Positions 8,308-17,411 are shown, counted from the first letter of the stretch. The stretch is 46,929 bases of DNA from Sulfitobacter sp. (GCA_029252045.1 JAQXCD010000039.1:1-46929), one strand, 5' to 3'. Numbers and translations: made by a program. Notes: generated by a model from the letters alone, not told the origin.

Positions 8308-9642
8308 ATGTCTGACAAAACCATTACACGTTTCGCCCCGTCGCCTACCGGCTGGATTCATGTTGGAAATCTGCGCACCGCGTTGATGAACTATCTGATT
8401 GCGCGCAAGGCAGGCGGTGAGTTTATCTTGCGGATCGATGATACCGATCCGGTCCGCTCGAAAGAAGAATATGTCGACGGGATCAAGCGTGACCTCGACT
8501 GGCTGGGCCTGCATTGGGATCGCGTCGAGCGGCAGTCCCTGCGGTTGGAGAAGTACCACGCCGCTGCAGAAACGCTGCGCGATATGGGGCGCTTTTATGA
8601 GGCCTTCGAGACGCCGACCGAGCTGGACCTGAAGCGCAAGAAGCAGCTGAACATGGGCAAGCCGCCGGTTTATGACCGTGCAGCACTGGCATTGGACGAT
8701 GCCGCACGTGACAAACTGCGCGCCGAGCGCGGCGATGGAGTCTGGCGCTTCAAGCTCAAGCACGAGCGAATTGTCTGGACTGACGGTATTCTGGGCGATG
8801 TAAGCATTGACGGCGCGTCTGTGTCTGATCCGATTCTGATCCGTGGTGATGGCCAGATTTTGTACACGTTGGCCTCCGTTATTGACGACACTGAAATGGG
8901 CGTGACCCATGTTGTGCGGGGTTCTGACCACGTCACCAACACGGGTACACAAATCCAGATCATGCAAGCGCTGGGTGGTAATGTGCCTACCTTCGCGCAC
9001 CATTCCCTGCTGACCGGTCCGCAGGGCGAGGCGCTGTCCAAGCGTCTTGGCGTGTTGGCACTAAAGGACCTGCGCGAGGCCGGGATTGCCCCGCAAGCCC
9101 TGCTGAGCCTGATGTCGCGTCTGGGGTCCTCTGATCCGGTTGAATTGCGCGTTGAGATGTCCGAGTTCATCGACGGCTTTGACATTTCCCGCTTTGGATC
9201 CTCACCGACCAAATTTGACGCCGAGGACCTCAAGCCGCTGACGGCGCACTATTTGCAAACGCTGTCGCTGGCAGATGTGGCTGCGCCAATTGCCGCGCTT
9301 GGGGTGCCGGACGCGCAGGCCGAGCAGTTCTGGGCTGTGACACGCGAGAACATCACAACGCTCCACGATCTCAAGGGCTGGTGGGACATGTTCAGCCAAG
9401 GTGCAGAGCCTGTGATCGCCGATGAAGACCGCGAATTCATTGCACAAGCGATGGCAATCCTGCCCGAAGGGCCCTTTGATAAGGATACTTGGTCTAACTG
9501 GACCACAGCCGTTAAGGAAGCGACGGGCCGCAAAGGTAAAGGGCTATTTATGCCTCTACGCCACGCGCTGACAGGTCAGGCGCACGGTCCTGATATGTCT
9601 GCGGTGATGCCGCTGTTGCAGGTAATCAAAGCACGGGGATAA
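8308..9642 (+). CDS. gltX: Glutamyl-tRNA synthetase
   Basis: A 444-residue class I aminoacyl-tRNA synthetase that charges tRNA with glutamate. The HIGH-type signature lies in PSPTGWIHVGN (11-21) and the KMSKS-type loop is ALSKR (242-246). The Cys residues of the zinc-binding SWIM-like insert of E. coli GluRS are absent here (the segment reads FETPTELDLKRKK), as in many GluRS enzymes. ATG 8308 has AGGAGG 7 nt upstream. Alphaproteobacteria often carry two gltX copies, one of which may be discriminating or charge tRNA-Gln; which copy this is cannot be told here. Confidence 0.95.
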   Translation: MSDKTITRFAPSPTGWIHVGNLRTALMNYLIARKAGGEFILRIDDTDPVRSKEEYVDGIKRDLDWLGLHWDRVERQSLRLEKYHAAAETLRDMGRFYEAFETPTELDLKRKKQLNMGKPPVYDRAALALDDAARDKLRAERGDGVWRFKLKHERIVWTDGILGDVSIDGASVSDPILIRGDGQILYTLASVIDDTEMGVTHVVRGSDHVTNTGTQIQIMQALGGNVPTFAHHSLLTGPQGEALSKRLGVLALKDLREAGIAPQALLSLMSRLGSSDPVELRVEMSEFIDGFDISRFGSSPTKFDAEDLKPLTAHYLQTLSLADVAAPIAALGVPDAQAEQFWAVTRENITTLHDLKGWWDMFSQGAEPVIADEDREFIAQAMAILPEGPFDKDTWSNWTTAVKEATGRKGKGLFMPLRHALTGQAHGPDMSAVMPLLQVIKARG

Positions 9643-9653
9643 CTCCCAGAATG

Positions 9654-9676
9654 CGTGGCGGCGTCAGGCCGCCACG
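9654..9676. terminator. Hairpin between gltX and the GGCT-fold gene
   Basis: CGTGGCGGC (9654-9662) and GCCGCCACG (9668-9676) form a perfect 9-bp stem with a 5-nt loop that holds the stop codon of the minus-strand gene. It sits exactly between two convergent genes and probably ends both transcripts, although only a short T-rich run (ATTT) follows on the plus strand. Confidence 0.45.
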
Positions 9677-10224
9677 ATTTCCGCATTGCGCAAGGCCAGA
9701 TGCTGGTCCACCAACGCGGTCTCCTGTGAGGTAAGCGTTTGCGCGCGCGGATAACGGGGGGCAGAGCGGTCATTGAGAACCGGCGTGTCCCAGCCCTCTG
9801 TTGTGGCAAAGAAATCTGCGACGCCGCCAGCGCCAAATTCGCGCAAATATCCCTGAACAACAACATCCAGATAGCTGAGCAGGATCTGGTTTGCGCCGCC
9901 TGTCACCCATGTTTCCTGAGGAACGGAATAGTGCGAGATCTGAGTGCCGACAGCGCGCGGATGCTGCACCGATGTGCCGGAAATGATGCGGGAATAGCCG
10001 TATTCGCGGGCATCCAGGGCCGCCCAATCGGCATTCGGCACTTCGGCGATCAACCCGTCGATAGTGGTGTCCGCATCCGGTATCACACTCAAAAACGCCA
10101 ACCCGCGCTCTTGGGTATAGACCCACTTGCGGCGCCAGCCTTTCAACTGCGCGCGCGAGGCTTCCGCATAGCTGTGGGTTTCACGGTTGACGAGGCTGCC
10201 ATAGCCAAAGAAACAAGGATGCAT
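9664..10224 (-). CDS. Gamma-glutamylcyclotransferase-fold protein
   Basis: A 186-residue protein with the GGCT/AIG2/ChaC fold. The N-terminal FGYGSLVN (GYGSL at 7-11) is the substrate-binding loop. Glu75 in LDAREYGYSR fits the catalytic acid of the family. Such enzymes release 5-oxoproline from gamma-glutamyl amines or glutathione, but the substrate here is unknown and the C-terminal half is not diagnostic. It is convergent with gltX and reads away from the H-like gene. Confidence 0.75.
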   Translation of the reverse strand: MHPCFFGYGSLVNRETHSYAEASRAQLKGWRRKWVYTQERGLAFLSVIPDADTTIDGLIAEVPNADWAALDAREYGYSRIISGTSVQHPRAVGTQISHYSVPQETWVTGGANQILLSYLDVVVQGYLREFGAGGVADFFATTEGWDTPVLNDRSAPRYPRAQTLTSQETALVDQHLALRNAEIVAA

Positions 10225-10367
10225 TGTGGGCCTTCGATTGTGGATTTGTGGAGCAGATTAAGCACCCTGCGGCGCATTCGGCAACCGTGCATCTGATGGC
10301 CATGCATCTTACGGATTGTCAAACCCCGCAGCCTTTGGCAGAACAAAAATAGCGGAGGGCCAATGCC

Positions 10368-10733
10368 ATGAAATTTACCGAAGAACACCTGTGGTTGCGC
10401 GTCGAAGATGGCGAAGAAGAAATCACTGTAGGATTGACCGCTTATGGCGTTGCCGAACTGGGCGAGGTCAAGTTTGTCGAGCTTCCCGACGAAGGTGACG
10501 TGCTGTCTGCCGACGATCCGGTTGTTGTGATCGAAGCGGACGATGATGCCGTGGATATTCTTGCTCCGCTTGACGGCGAGGTGGTCGAGGTGAACACACC
10601 TCTCACACGCGCGCCCGAAGTCATCAGCGAAGACCCTCAGGGCGATGGCTGGCTCTTCAAGATGAGCATTGATGACCCGGACGCGTTGGAAGAATTGATG
10701 GACGAAGCGACCTATCAGAAATACATCCGATAG
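10368..10733 (+). CDS. Glycine cleavage H-protein homologue lacking the lipoyl lysine
   Basis: The 121-residue protein aligns along its whole length with GcvH: FTEEHLWLR at the start, VGLTAYGVAELGEVKFVELP, DILAPLDGEVVEVN, GDGWLFKM and a C-terminal ELMDEATYQKYI. In GcvH the lipoate is attached to the Lys of ESVKAASDI. Here that stretch reads EADDDAVDI (56-64), so Asp59 replaces the lysine and the site has become acidic. It cannot carry lipoate by the normal mechanism, and no gcvT or gcvP is nearby. It may be a scaffold, a regulator, or a lipoylation-independent H-like protein. The frame is intact and codon use is ordinary, so it does not look like a pseudogene. Confidence 0.85.
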   Translation: MKFTEEHLWLRVEDGEEEITVGLTAYGVAELGEVKFVELPDEGDVLSADDPVVVIEADDDAVDILAPLDGEVVEVNTPLTRAPEVISEDPQGDGWLFKMSIDDPDALEELMDEATYQKYIR

Positions 10734-10736
10734 GGT

Positions 10737-11636
10737 CTATTCGGCCTCTGCCTTTGCTTTGTCTATCAGGAAGCTGAACTTCTTTTTCAGCTTGCTCCAT
10801 GTTGGCTTGTCCGGTGCGATCAGCAGGTGACCTGTCTGGCGTGCAGCGGAATAATCGCCGCCGTCCAGCATTTCCACATGGGCACCTGCGCGCGCCGCAA
10901 TCAACGCCCCTGCGGCATGGTCCCATGGGTGCAGTACTGCTGTCAGGCTGAAATCCATATAGCCCTGCGCCAGCATCCGGTATTCATGCGCCGAACAGCG
11001 CAGCGTGTTGACGCACGCGAAGTCGGGGAAGGTGGCGGCCAGCTGCGCTTTCCTATCCGTCTCGAACAGATGAAGCGGGATGATGCCTGACATCTCCCCA
11101 AGCGGTTTGCCTGTCGCCGCTTTCAACTCATGCGCTGCACCAAACGGGCGCTGGAGCTGCGGAGTCATTTCCTCATCCGCTATGATCCAGTCATCGTCAA
11201 CCGGATCATAGATCAGGCCGAAGACGGGCTTGCCATAACGTGTCGCGGCGATGATCACGCCGAAGACAGGCAGGCCATGCGCAAAGTTCCATGTGCCGTC
11301 TACCGGATCGATATGAAACGCAAGCTGCGCCTGTGCGATACCGTCGAGCAGGTCGGGTTTGGCGGCAACAGCCTCTTCGCCGATGACCAGTGCGGAAGGA
11401 AAGGCAATTTGAAGGGCGCGGGCGATCATGGCCTCGGCTTTGGTATCCGCATCTGTAACCAGATCATCTGCGCGGGATTTTGTTCTGATGTCGCTGTCTG
11501 ATAGTCGGCGAAATCGGGGCATAATCTCGGCCCGCGCGGCGCGGCGTACCATGTTGATAATCTGTGTGCGCTGCGCCGGCGTTATGGCTGGCGCCAGTGT
11601 GGCAGGTAGTGACGTTTCAGATGGGGTATCAGACAT
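10737..11636 (-). CDS. Inositol monophosphatase family phosphatase
   Basis: A 299-residue Mg2+-dependent phosphatase of the IMPase/FBPase superfamily. Metal-binding motifs are GEE at 86-88, DPVDGT at 110-115 and WDHAAG beginning at Trp238. Bacterial members act on inositol-1-phosphate, histidinol phosphate or PAP; the sequence does not decide between these. The N-terminal 20 residues are a low-complexity extension. It is convergent with the H-like gene (3 nt apart) and lies downstream of the YbbP-like permease on the same strand, 80 nt away, so read-through is possible. Confidence 0.87.
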   Translation of the reverse strand: MSDTPSETSLPATLAPAITPAQRTQIINMVRRAARAEIMPRFRRLSDSDIRTKSRADDLVTDADTKAEAMIARALQIAFPSALVIGEEAVAAKPDLLDGIAQAQLAFHIDPVDGTWNFAHGLPVFGVIIAATRYGKPVFGLIYDPVDDDWIIADEEMTPQLQRPFGAAHELKAATGKPLGEMSGIIPLHLFETDRKAQLAATFPDFACVNTLRCSAHEYRMLAQGYMDFSLTAVLHPWDHAAGALIAARAGAHVEMLDGGDYSAARQTGHLLIAPDKPTWSKLKKKFSFLIDKAKAEAE

Positions 11637-11716
11637 GCGTAAGCTCCTTCATTGCTGGCAGCCTACGCGGGCTATCCGCGGAGGCAAAGGGGAACCGCGT
11701 GAAATTGCTCCCGCAT

Positions 11717-14233
11717 TTATTCCCGTGCGCGCAAAACGCGCGCTGGACGGGCCTGCAGGGCGCGGCGGGCAAAGCCGAGGCCGGCTAAAACGGTTGCAGT
11801 GATTCCCCCTGCGATGATCAACAGCGCTGAAGGCCAGATCACGCTATACTTGGTTTCCATCACAAAGGTGCTGACGGCCCAGCCGCCCAATACGCCTGCC
11901 AGCAGGGCCACAGCCCCCGCAGCAAGGCCCAAAAGGGCGGCGCGCAGGATGAAGCTGGCGGCGATCATGCGCCGCGACGCCCCTAGTGTCTTGAGCAGTG
12001 CGGCCTCATAGGTGCGGGCGTCCGCCCCTGCGGCAGCAGCGCCTATCAGTACCAGAAAACCGGTAAGCAAAGTAGCCGCAGCGCCGTATGATGTAGCGGC
12101 GGCTAGACCGGCCAGCACGCCGGCGACACGGTCAATCGCGTCTTTCACGCGGATGGCAGTAATGTTCGGGTAGGCGGTTGCCAAATCGCGCAAAATTGCA
12201 GCCTCGGCCTCCGGCTCTGCGTAAACGGTAGAGATGAAGGTATGCGGCGCACCTTGCAGGGCGCTGGGATTCATCGTGAGTATAAAACCGATACCGGCGG
12301 TGGAGAAGTCGACCTCCTTAAAGCTGGCGATGGTTCCGGTTATGTCACGGCCCAAGACGTTGATGGTAACTGTATCGCCAAGGCTGAGCCCGATCTCGGC
12401 GGCCTCTTCGGCGGCAAAGCTGATCAGCGGCGGGCCGGTATAATCCGCCGCCCACCATGTGCCTTCGGTGATGACAGCATCCGGGTCGGGTTGGGCTGCA
12501 TAGGTCACGCCGCGGTCGCCCGATACTACCCAGTGGTCGCCCGCAACCTCGACGGCGGGCTTGCCATTAATCTGGGTCACAACGCCGCGCAGCATGGGGG
12601 CGCTGTCGATGCGGCTCACAGCGGGATCGTTCTCCAGCCGCTCGGTATAGCCGGCCATCTGATCTTTCTGGATGTCGACAAAGAAATAGCTGGGCGCGAT
12701 GGCGGGCAGGTTGCCCGCAATGGCCTGACGCAGGTTGCCGTCAATCTGACCCACAGCTGCAAGGACAGAAAGGCCAAGACCCAGCGACAGAACAACCGCG
12801 CCGGCACCTTCACCTGTGCCACCAATTGCGGCCATGGCCCACCGCCAGCGGGGATAGCCGCGCAAGCGGTGGCTGAGCGCGCGTGCAGCGATCCGGATCA
12901 GGAACGCGGCGAGCGACAGCAACGCCAATGCGCCCGCGATGCCACCCAGTGTCCACAGTGTCAGCCACCAGCTGCCGTTGAACCATCCGGCCAGTGCGAC
13001 GAGTATCGCTGTTGCCGATGCAGTGCCGAGAACAAACGGCAGGGCAGGCAGGCTGCTGGCCCCGTCCCACGCATCGCGAAACAGGGTCGCAGCGCGCACG
13101 CGGTCCGTGCGTGCCAGCGGCCAGAGCGTGAAGATGAAGGCGGTCAGCAGGCCATAAAGGGCGGCTTCGATCAGCGGGGCCGGGAATACACCGAAGGCAG
13201 ACGGAATTGGCAGACGTGCTTCGAGTACGGGAGCCAACAGGACAGGGGCGAGCGCGCCGAGTGCGACACCCATTGCCACACCCAGCAACGACAGGATGCC
13301 AATCTGGATGAAATAAGTCAGAAAAATCGTCGAGCGGTCTGCGCCAAGGGCACGCAGGGTCGCGATGACCTCGGTTTTGCGAGCCAGATAGCTGCGCACG
13401 GCAGCGGAGACACCGACACCACCCACTGCAAGGCCGGACAAGCCGACAAGAACCAGAAACGCGCTCAGCCGGTCCACAAAACGCGACACGCCCGGCGCAC
13501 CATTGCGGGCGTCACGCCAGCGCAGGCCGCTGTCAGTGAACAGCGCTTTCGCCTCGGCCTCTGCCGCGTTGATGTCAGTGCCTTCGGGCAGAACCATCCG
13601 GTATTTGCTGTTGAAGAGCGTGCCGGGAGAGAGCAGGCCGGAGTTGGCAAGGCTGTCGAGGGTGACCAATGTGCGTGGGCCCAACGCAAAACCTGCGGCT
13701 GCGCTGTCCGGTTCACGGGTGATTTGTGCGCGCAGAGTGAACGTCTGGGTGCCCAGCTTGAAGGTATCGCCAATAGCGAGGCCAAGGCGATCAATCAGCG
13801 CACGCTCCATCACCGCGCCGGGGATATCATTGCGAACCACAAGCGCGTCCGACAGCGTCATAGCAGGCTCTAACAAGACAGTTCCCAAAAGCGGATAGGC
13901 CCCGTCCACCGCTTTGACTTGCGTCAATGCGCGGTCATCGCCGGTGGCGGCCATCGAGCGGAACTCGGCAATCTCGGAGAGCGCGGTGGACCTCTGGGCC
14001 ATCCACGCCTTTTCATCTTCGCTGGCAAAGCGGAAAGTCAGATCCAGTTCAGCGTCGCCACCAAGAATTGAGGCACCTTCGCGCTCCAGCCCCGCTTCGA
14101 TTCCCGACCGGACGGAGCCGACTGCAGCGATTGCGGCTACCCCTAGCGTCAGACATGCCAGAAACAGGCGAAACCCGCGCAGGCCTCCACGCAGCTCCCG
14201 GCGGGCGAACTTGGTCGCGAGGCGGAGGCTCAT
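11717..14233 (-). CDS. FtsX/YbbP-type ABC transporter permease
   Basis: An 838-residue membrane protein with the layout of YbbP-type permeases: an N-terminal membrane helix (about 21-43), a large periplasmic MacB-like domain, a block of FtsX-type helices, a second periplasmic domain and a C-terminal FtsX block ending in GGITATVLAGLGFARRAL. These systems work as mechanotransmission or lipoprotein/lipid export machines rather than classical importers. It overlaps the ATPase gene by ATGA, so the two are translationally coupled. A 543-codon open frame runs antisense inside it and is treated as a shadow. Confidence 0.9.
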   Translation of the reverse strand: MSLRLATKFARRELRGGLRGFRLFLACLTLGVAAIAAVGSVRSGIEAGLEREGASILGGDAELDLTFRFASEDEKAWMAQRSTALSEIAEFRSMAATGDDRALTQVKAVDGAYPLLGTVLLEPAMTLSDALVVRNDIPGAVMERALIDRLGLAIGDTFKLGTQTFTLRAQITREPDSAAAGFALGPRTLVTLDSLANSGLLSPGTLFNSKYRMVLPEGTDINAAEAEAKALFTDSGLRWRDARNGAPGVSRFVDRLSAFLVLVGLSGLAVGGVGVSAAVRSYLARKTEVIATLRALGADRSTIFLTYFIQIGILSLLGVAMGVALGALAPVLLAPVLEARLPIPSAFGVFPAPLIEAALYGLLTAFIFTLWPLARTDRVRAATLFRDAWDGASSLPALPFVLGTASATAILVALAGWFNGSWWLTLWTLGGIAGALALLSLAAFLIRIAARALSHRLRGYPRWRWAMAAIGGTGEGAGAVVLSLGLGLSVLAAVGQIDGNLRQAIAGNLPAIAPSYFFVDIQKDQMAGYTERLENDPAVSRIDSAPMLRGVVTQINGKPAVEVAGDHWVVSGDRGVTYAAQPDPDAVITEGTWWAADYTGPPLISFAAEEAAEIGLSLGDTVTINVLGRDITGTIASFKEVDFSTAGIGFILTMNPSALQGAPHTFISTVYAEPEAEAAILRDLATAYPNITAIRVKDAIDRVAGVLAGLAAATSYGAAATLLTGFLVLIGAAAAGADARTYEAALLKTLGASRRMIAASFILRAALLGLAAGAVALLAGVLGGWAVSTFVMETKYSVIWPSALLIIAGGITATVLAGLGFARRALQARPARVLRARE

Positions 14234-14898
14234 GCGATGCGCCCGTCGCGCAGGGTGATCACGCGGTCACAGCGGGCGGCCAGCGCGTCGGAGTGGGTGA
14301 CCAGCACCAGCGTTGATCCGTGTTTGTCCCGCAGATCAAACAGCAGGTCCATGATTGCCTCGCCATTGGCGCTGTCCAGATTTCCTGTCGGCTCGTCCGC
14401 CAGCAGGATTGCGGGGCGGGGTGCTGTGGCGCGGGCAAGGGCCACGCGCTGTTGCTCTCCACCAGACATTTGCGCCGGATAATGGTTGGCGCGTGCGCCG
14501 AGGCCTACACCTTCCAGTGCCGTTGCGGCGCGAGTGAATGCATCCTCATGCCCCGCAAGTTCCATTGGCGTTGCGACATTCTCTAGTGCTGTCATCGTCG
14601 GGATCAGGTGGAAGGACTGAAAAACAATGCCCATTCGGTCACGCCGGAACCGTGCCAGCGCATCTTCGTTCATAGCGGTAAGGTCTTGGCCCATCGCATG
14701 GACACTGCCGCCGGTTGCCTGCTCCAGGCCGCCCATGACCATCAACAAGGAGGACTTGCCTGACCCCGAGGGCCCGATCAGGCCGATGCTTTCGCCGGCA
14801 CTGACATCCATTGTGATGCCGTGCAGGATTTCGACAGGTCCAGCATTGCCATTCAGGCGCAAGGCTGCATCTTTAAGAGAGAAAATGGTATTGCTCAT
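14230..14898 (-). CDS. ABC transporter ATP-binding protein (YbbA/LolD type)
   Basis: A 222-residue ATPase with Walker A GPSGSGKSS (42-50), Q-loop VFQSFHLIP, signature MSGGEQQ (144-150), Walker B ILLADEP (164-170) and the switch His in LVTHSD. The LADEPTGNLD extension is characteristic of the LolD/MacB/FtsE group that pairs with FtsX-type permeases. It is the first gene of the pair with the 838-residue permease and is divergent from the TesA-like esterase, the gene order of the E. coli ybbA-ybbP-tesA locus. Confidence 0.92.
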   Translation of the reverse strand: MSNTIFSLKDAALRLNGNAGPVEILHGITMDVSAGESIGLIGPSGSGKSSLLMVMGGLEQATGGSVHAMGQDLTAMNEDALARFRRDRMGIVFQSFHLIPTMTALENVATPMELAGHEDAFTRAATALEGVGLGARANHYPAQMSGGEQQRVALARATAPRPAILLADEPTGNLDSANGEAIMDLLFDLRDKHGSTLVLVTHSDALAARCDRVITLRDGRIA

Positions 14899-14948
14899 GG
14901 GGGTGCCCTTCCGGTGGCGTCCTTAGGGGATATGGAGGAAAAGTTGTG

Positions 14949-15596
14949 ATGCGCAAGGCTTTGGCGGGGTTTCTTATGGTGTGCGCCAGTGTGGCGCAGG
15001 CGGAAGAGGTGGTCATTGCCGCCTTGGGGGACAGCCTGACGCAAGGCTATGGGCTGCCTCAGGCGGACGGTTTTGTTCCGCAATTGCAAGGGTGGCTGGA
15101 CGATCACGGCGCGGATGTGCGCCTGATCAATGCGGGCGTTTCGGGTGATACCACGGCGGGCGGTTTGGCCCGCGTTGGCTGGACGCTGGAGCCCGAGGTT
15201 GATGCGATGATTGTAGCATTGGGGGGCAATGACCTGTTGCGCGGTCTGGCCCCAGCGCAGGCCCGTAGCAACATTGACGGAATATTGCAGGCTGCCGAAA
15301 CCGCGCAGGTGGAGGTGCTATTGATCGGTATGCAGGCGCCCGGCAATTTCGGGCCTGACTACAAGGCCGAGTTTGATACGATTTATCCCGAACTTGCAGC
15401 GGCTTACGGCACTGGATACCTCGATAACTTTTTTGCGGGTTTGCTGGCGGGGGACAATCAGGCCGATCCTGCCGCCTTGCGCGAATGGTTTCAGGCGGAC
15501 GGTATCCACCCCAACGCAAAGGGCGTCGCGCGTATTGTAGAGGCGATTGGTCCCCAAGTTTTGACCCTTATCGGGACGGTCGAGCAGGGCGAATAA
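14949..15596 (+). CDS. tesA: Arylesterase / lysophospholipase L1 (SGNH hydrolase, TesA type)
   Basis: A 215-residue periplasmic esterase. The signal peptide ends near AQAEE (about residue 18). SGNH blocks are GDSL (27-30, nucleophile Ser29), a Gly in NAGVSGDTT, GGND (92-95) and DGIHP (184-188) with the catalytic Asp and His. TesA hydrolyses thioesters and lysophospholipids. GGAGGA lies upstream; GTG 14946 directly precedes ATG 14949 and either could be used. The conserved divergent pairing with the YbbA/YbbP exporter suggests shared work on envelope lipids. Confidence 0.9.
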   Translation: MRKALAGFLMVCASVAQAEEVVIAALGDSLTQGYGLPQADGFVPQLQGWLDDHGADVRLINAGVSGDTTAGGLARVGWTLEPEVDAMIVALGGNDLLRGLAPAQARSNIDGILQAAETAQVEVLLIGMQAPGNFGPDYKAEFDTIYPELAAAYGTGYLDNFFAGLLAGDNQADPAALREWFQADGIHPNAKGVARIVEAIGPQVLTLIGTVEQGE

Positions 15597-15649
15597 GGGC
15601 TTTGCCTGAATATCAAGCAGCGCTTGAAAAACTTGCACCCACAGTAAAT

Positions 15650-15665
15650 TTTACCAGTTGATAAA
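15650..15665. promoter_or_regulatory. RutR-like operator upstream of preT
   Basis: TTTACCA-GT-TGATAAA is a 7-2-7 dyad with a single mismatch, 57 nt before the preT start codon. It matches the perfect dyad in the repressor/hydrolase gap at 19994 and resembles the E. coli RutR consensus TTGACCA-NN-TGGTCAA. The sequence is seen; binding by the nearby TetR-family protein is inferred. Confidence 0.65.
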
Positions 15666-15722
15666 AAAATAGACCTGTGCAAGCGTTGAAAGGTGGGATG
15701 GACAAGCGCGGAGGATCAGCGG

Positions 15723-17051
15723 ATGCCGGACAAGACATTTGAAGCAGGTATCATGGCGGGGCGGCTGGAGCAGCAGACCTATGAGGCACATTTTGCGGAC
15801 TTGCATCCCCCATTGAACCGACATGAAGCGCTGGTTGCGGCGGATCGTTGTTATTTCTGCCACGACGCCCCCTGCATCACGGCTTGTCCCACTGACATTG
15901 ATATTCCAATGTTCATTCGCCAGATCGCAACGGACACACCCGATGCGGCGGCAAAGACAATCCTGAGCCAGAACATCATGGGCGGTATGTGCGCCCGTGT
16001 CTGTCCGACCGAACAGCTCTGCGAGCAGGCCTGTGTGCGGGAGATGGCGGAGGGCAAACCGGTTCTGATCGGCCAGTTGCAACGCTATGCCACAGATCAT
16101 TTGCAGGAACAGGGGATACACCCGTTTGTGCGCGCGGCTGCCACAGGCAAACGCGTGGCGGTTGTCGGGGCCGGGCCCGCAGGCCTGTCAGCGGCGCACC
16201 GTCTGGCAATGCTGGGGCACGAGATTGTGGTCTATGATGCGCGCCCCAAGGCGGGCGGGCTGAACGAATACGGAATTGCGACCTACAAGACACCGGACGG
16301 TTTTGCACAGGGCGAGGTTGACTGGCTGCTGAAAATTGGCGGAATTACCGTTGAGACGGGCTGCGTATTGGGCGCTGATTTGCAGCTGGATGCCGTCCGG
16401 TCAGAATTTGACGCTGTTTTCCTTGGTATGGGCCTAAGTGGCGTGAACGCGCTGGGCGTCGAAGGGGAAACTAAAAAAGGCGTGCTGGACGCTGTGGATT
16501 TCATCGCCGATTTGCGACAGGTCAGCGATGTGGCCAAGGTGCCGGTGGGCCGTGACGTTGTGGTGATTGGCGGCGGGATGACGGCTGTGGATGCCGCGGT
16601 TCAGGCGAAACTGTTGGGCGCGTTGAACGTGACGCTGGTCTATCGTCGCGGGCGGGACCGGATGAACGCCAGCCCGTTCGAGCAGGATCTGGCGGCCTCC
16701 AAGGGCGTGCGCATCGTGACCCACGCGACTCCTAAGACGGTGCATGGAAACGGTGCCGTGCGCGAGATCGAATTTGACTATGTCGGTGAGGATATGTCCC
16801 CCACGGGCCAGACTCTGCGGTTGGCAGCGGATCAGGTTTTTAAAGCCATCGGCCAGACTCTGGAAGGCGAGGATCTGCCGGCGCTGGAAGGCCGCAAAAT
16901 TGCTGTAGATGCAAACGGGCGCACCAGCCTGCAAGGCGTCTGGGCTGGTGGTGATTGCGCCAGTGGTGGGGACGACCTGACGGTGACGGCAGTCGCCGAA
17001 GGGCGCGATGCCGCGATGGATATTCACGCGGCCCTGAGTGGGAGCGTTTGA
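15723..17051 (+). CDS. preT: NAD-dependent dihydropyrimidine dehydrogenase, PreT subunit
   Basis: The 442-residue flavoprotein subunit reduces uracil and thymine with PreA, the first step of reductive pyrimidine degradation. The N-terminal domain has two Cys clusters for Fe-S centres (Cys43, 46, 51, 55 and Cys90, 94, 100, 104). A GAGPAG dinucleotide-binding loop follows at 149-154, with a second one in VVVIGGGMTAVDAA. ATG 15723 is preferred over GTG 15693 because GGAGGA sits 7 nt upstream. It starts the preT-DUF1428-preA operon; the next gene begins 1 nt after its stop. Confidence 0.93.
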   Translation: MPDKTFEAGIMAGRLEQQTYEAHFADLHPPLNRHEALVAADRCYFCHDAPCITACPTDIDIPMFIRQIATDTPDAAAKTILSQNIMGGMCARVCPTEQLCEQACVREMAEGKPVLIGQLQRYATDHLQEQGIHPFVRAAATGKRVAVVGAGPAGLSAAHRLAMLGHEIVVYDARPKAGGLNEYGIATYKTPDGFAQGEVDWLLKIGGITVETGCVLGADLQLDAVRSEFDAVFLGMGLSGVNALGVEGETKKGVLDAVDFIADLRQVSDVAKVPVGRDVVVIGGGMTAVDAAVQAKLLGALNVTLVYRRGRDRMNASPFEQDLAASKGVRIVTHATPKTVHGNGAVREIEFDYVGEDMSPTGQTLRLAADQVFKAIGQTLEGEDLPALEGRKIAVDANGRTSLQGVWAGGDCASGGDDLTVTAVAEGRDAAMDIHAALSGSV

Positions 17052-17052
17052 G

Positions 17053-17400
17053 ATGTATGTAATGAGCTTTGTTGCGGCAGTGCCGAACGACCAAAAGGAT
17101 GCCTATATTGCCCATTGCCGCGTTGCGGCTGAGATTTTCAAAGATCATGGCGCGCTGCGTGTGGTCGAGCTTTGGGGGGCGATGGTGCCGGACGGCGCCA
17201 AGACATCTTTCCCCCTCGCGGTGGCTGCCAAGGAGAACGAGACTGTTGTGACTGGCTGGCAAGAATGGCCGAATAAGGCAACCTGCGATGCCAATATGGA
17301 AAAAGCAATGAGTGACCCGCGTTTGGCGGATATGGGTGCGATGCCGTTTGATGGTGCACGCATGATTTACGGCGGGTTCGACACGCTGGTTGACGTTTAG
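17053..17400 (+). CDS. DUF1428 domain protein within the preT-preA operon
   Basis: A 115-residue protein with the DUF1428 pattern: a start YVMSFVAAVP, then YIAHCRVAAEIFKDHGALRVVELWG, FPLAVAAKENETVVTGWQEWP and a C-terminal DGARMIYGGFD. This family has an ABM-like ferredoxin fold and no established function. It begins 1 nt after the preT stop with GGAG upstream and ends 11 nt before preA, so it is cotranslated with the two dehydrogenase subunits. A role in stabilising or modulating the enzyme is possible but unproven. Confidence 0.88.
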   Translation: MYVMSFVAAVPNDQKDAYIAHCRVAAEIFKDHGALRVVELWGAMVPDGAKTSFPLAVAAKENETVVTGWQEWPNKATCDANMEKAMSDPRLADMGAMPFDGARMIYGGFDTLVDV

Positions 17401-17411
17401 GAGCATAAGAT

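Noticed and set aside
12242..13873. A 543-codon open frame antisense to the YbbP-like permease
   Set aside because: It is rich in Arg, Gln and Cys with no domain, has no ribosome binding site and mirrors a convincing gene; GC-rich codon bias creates such shadows.
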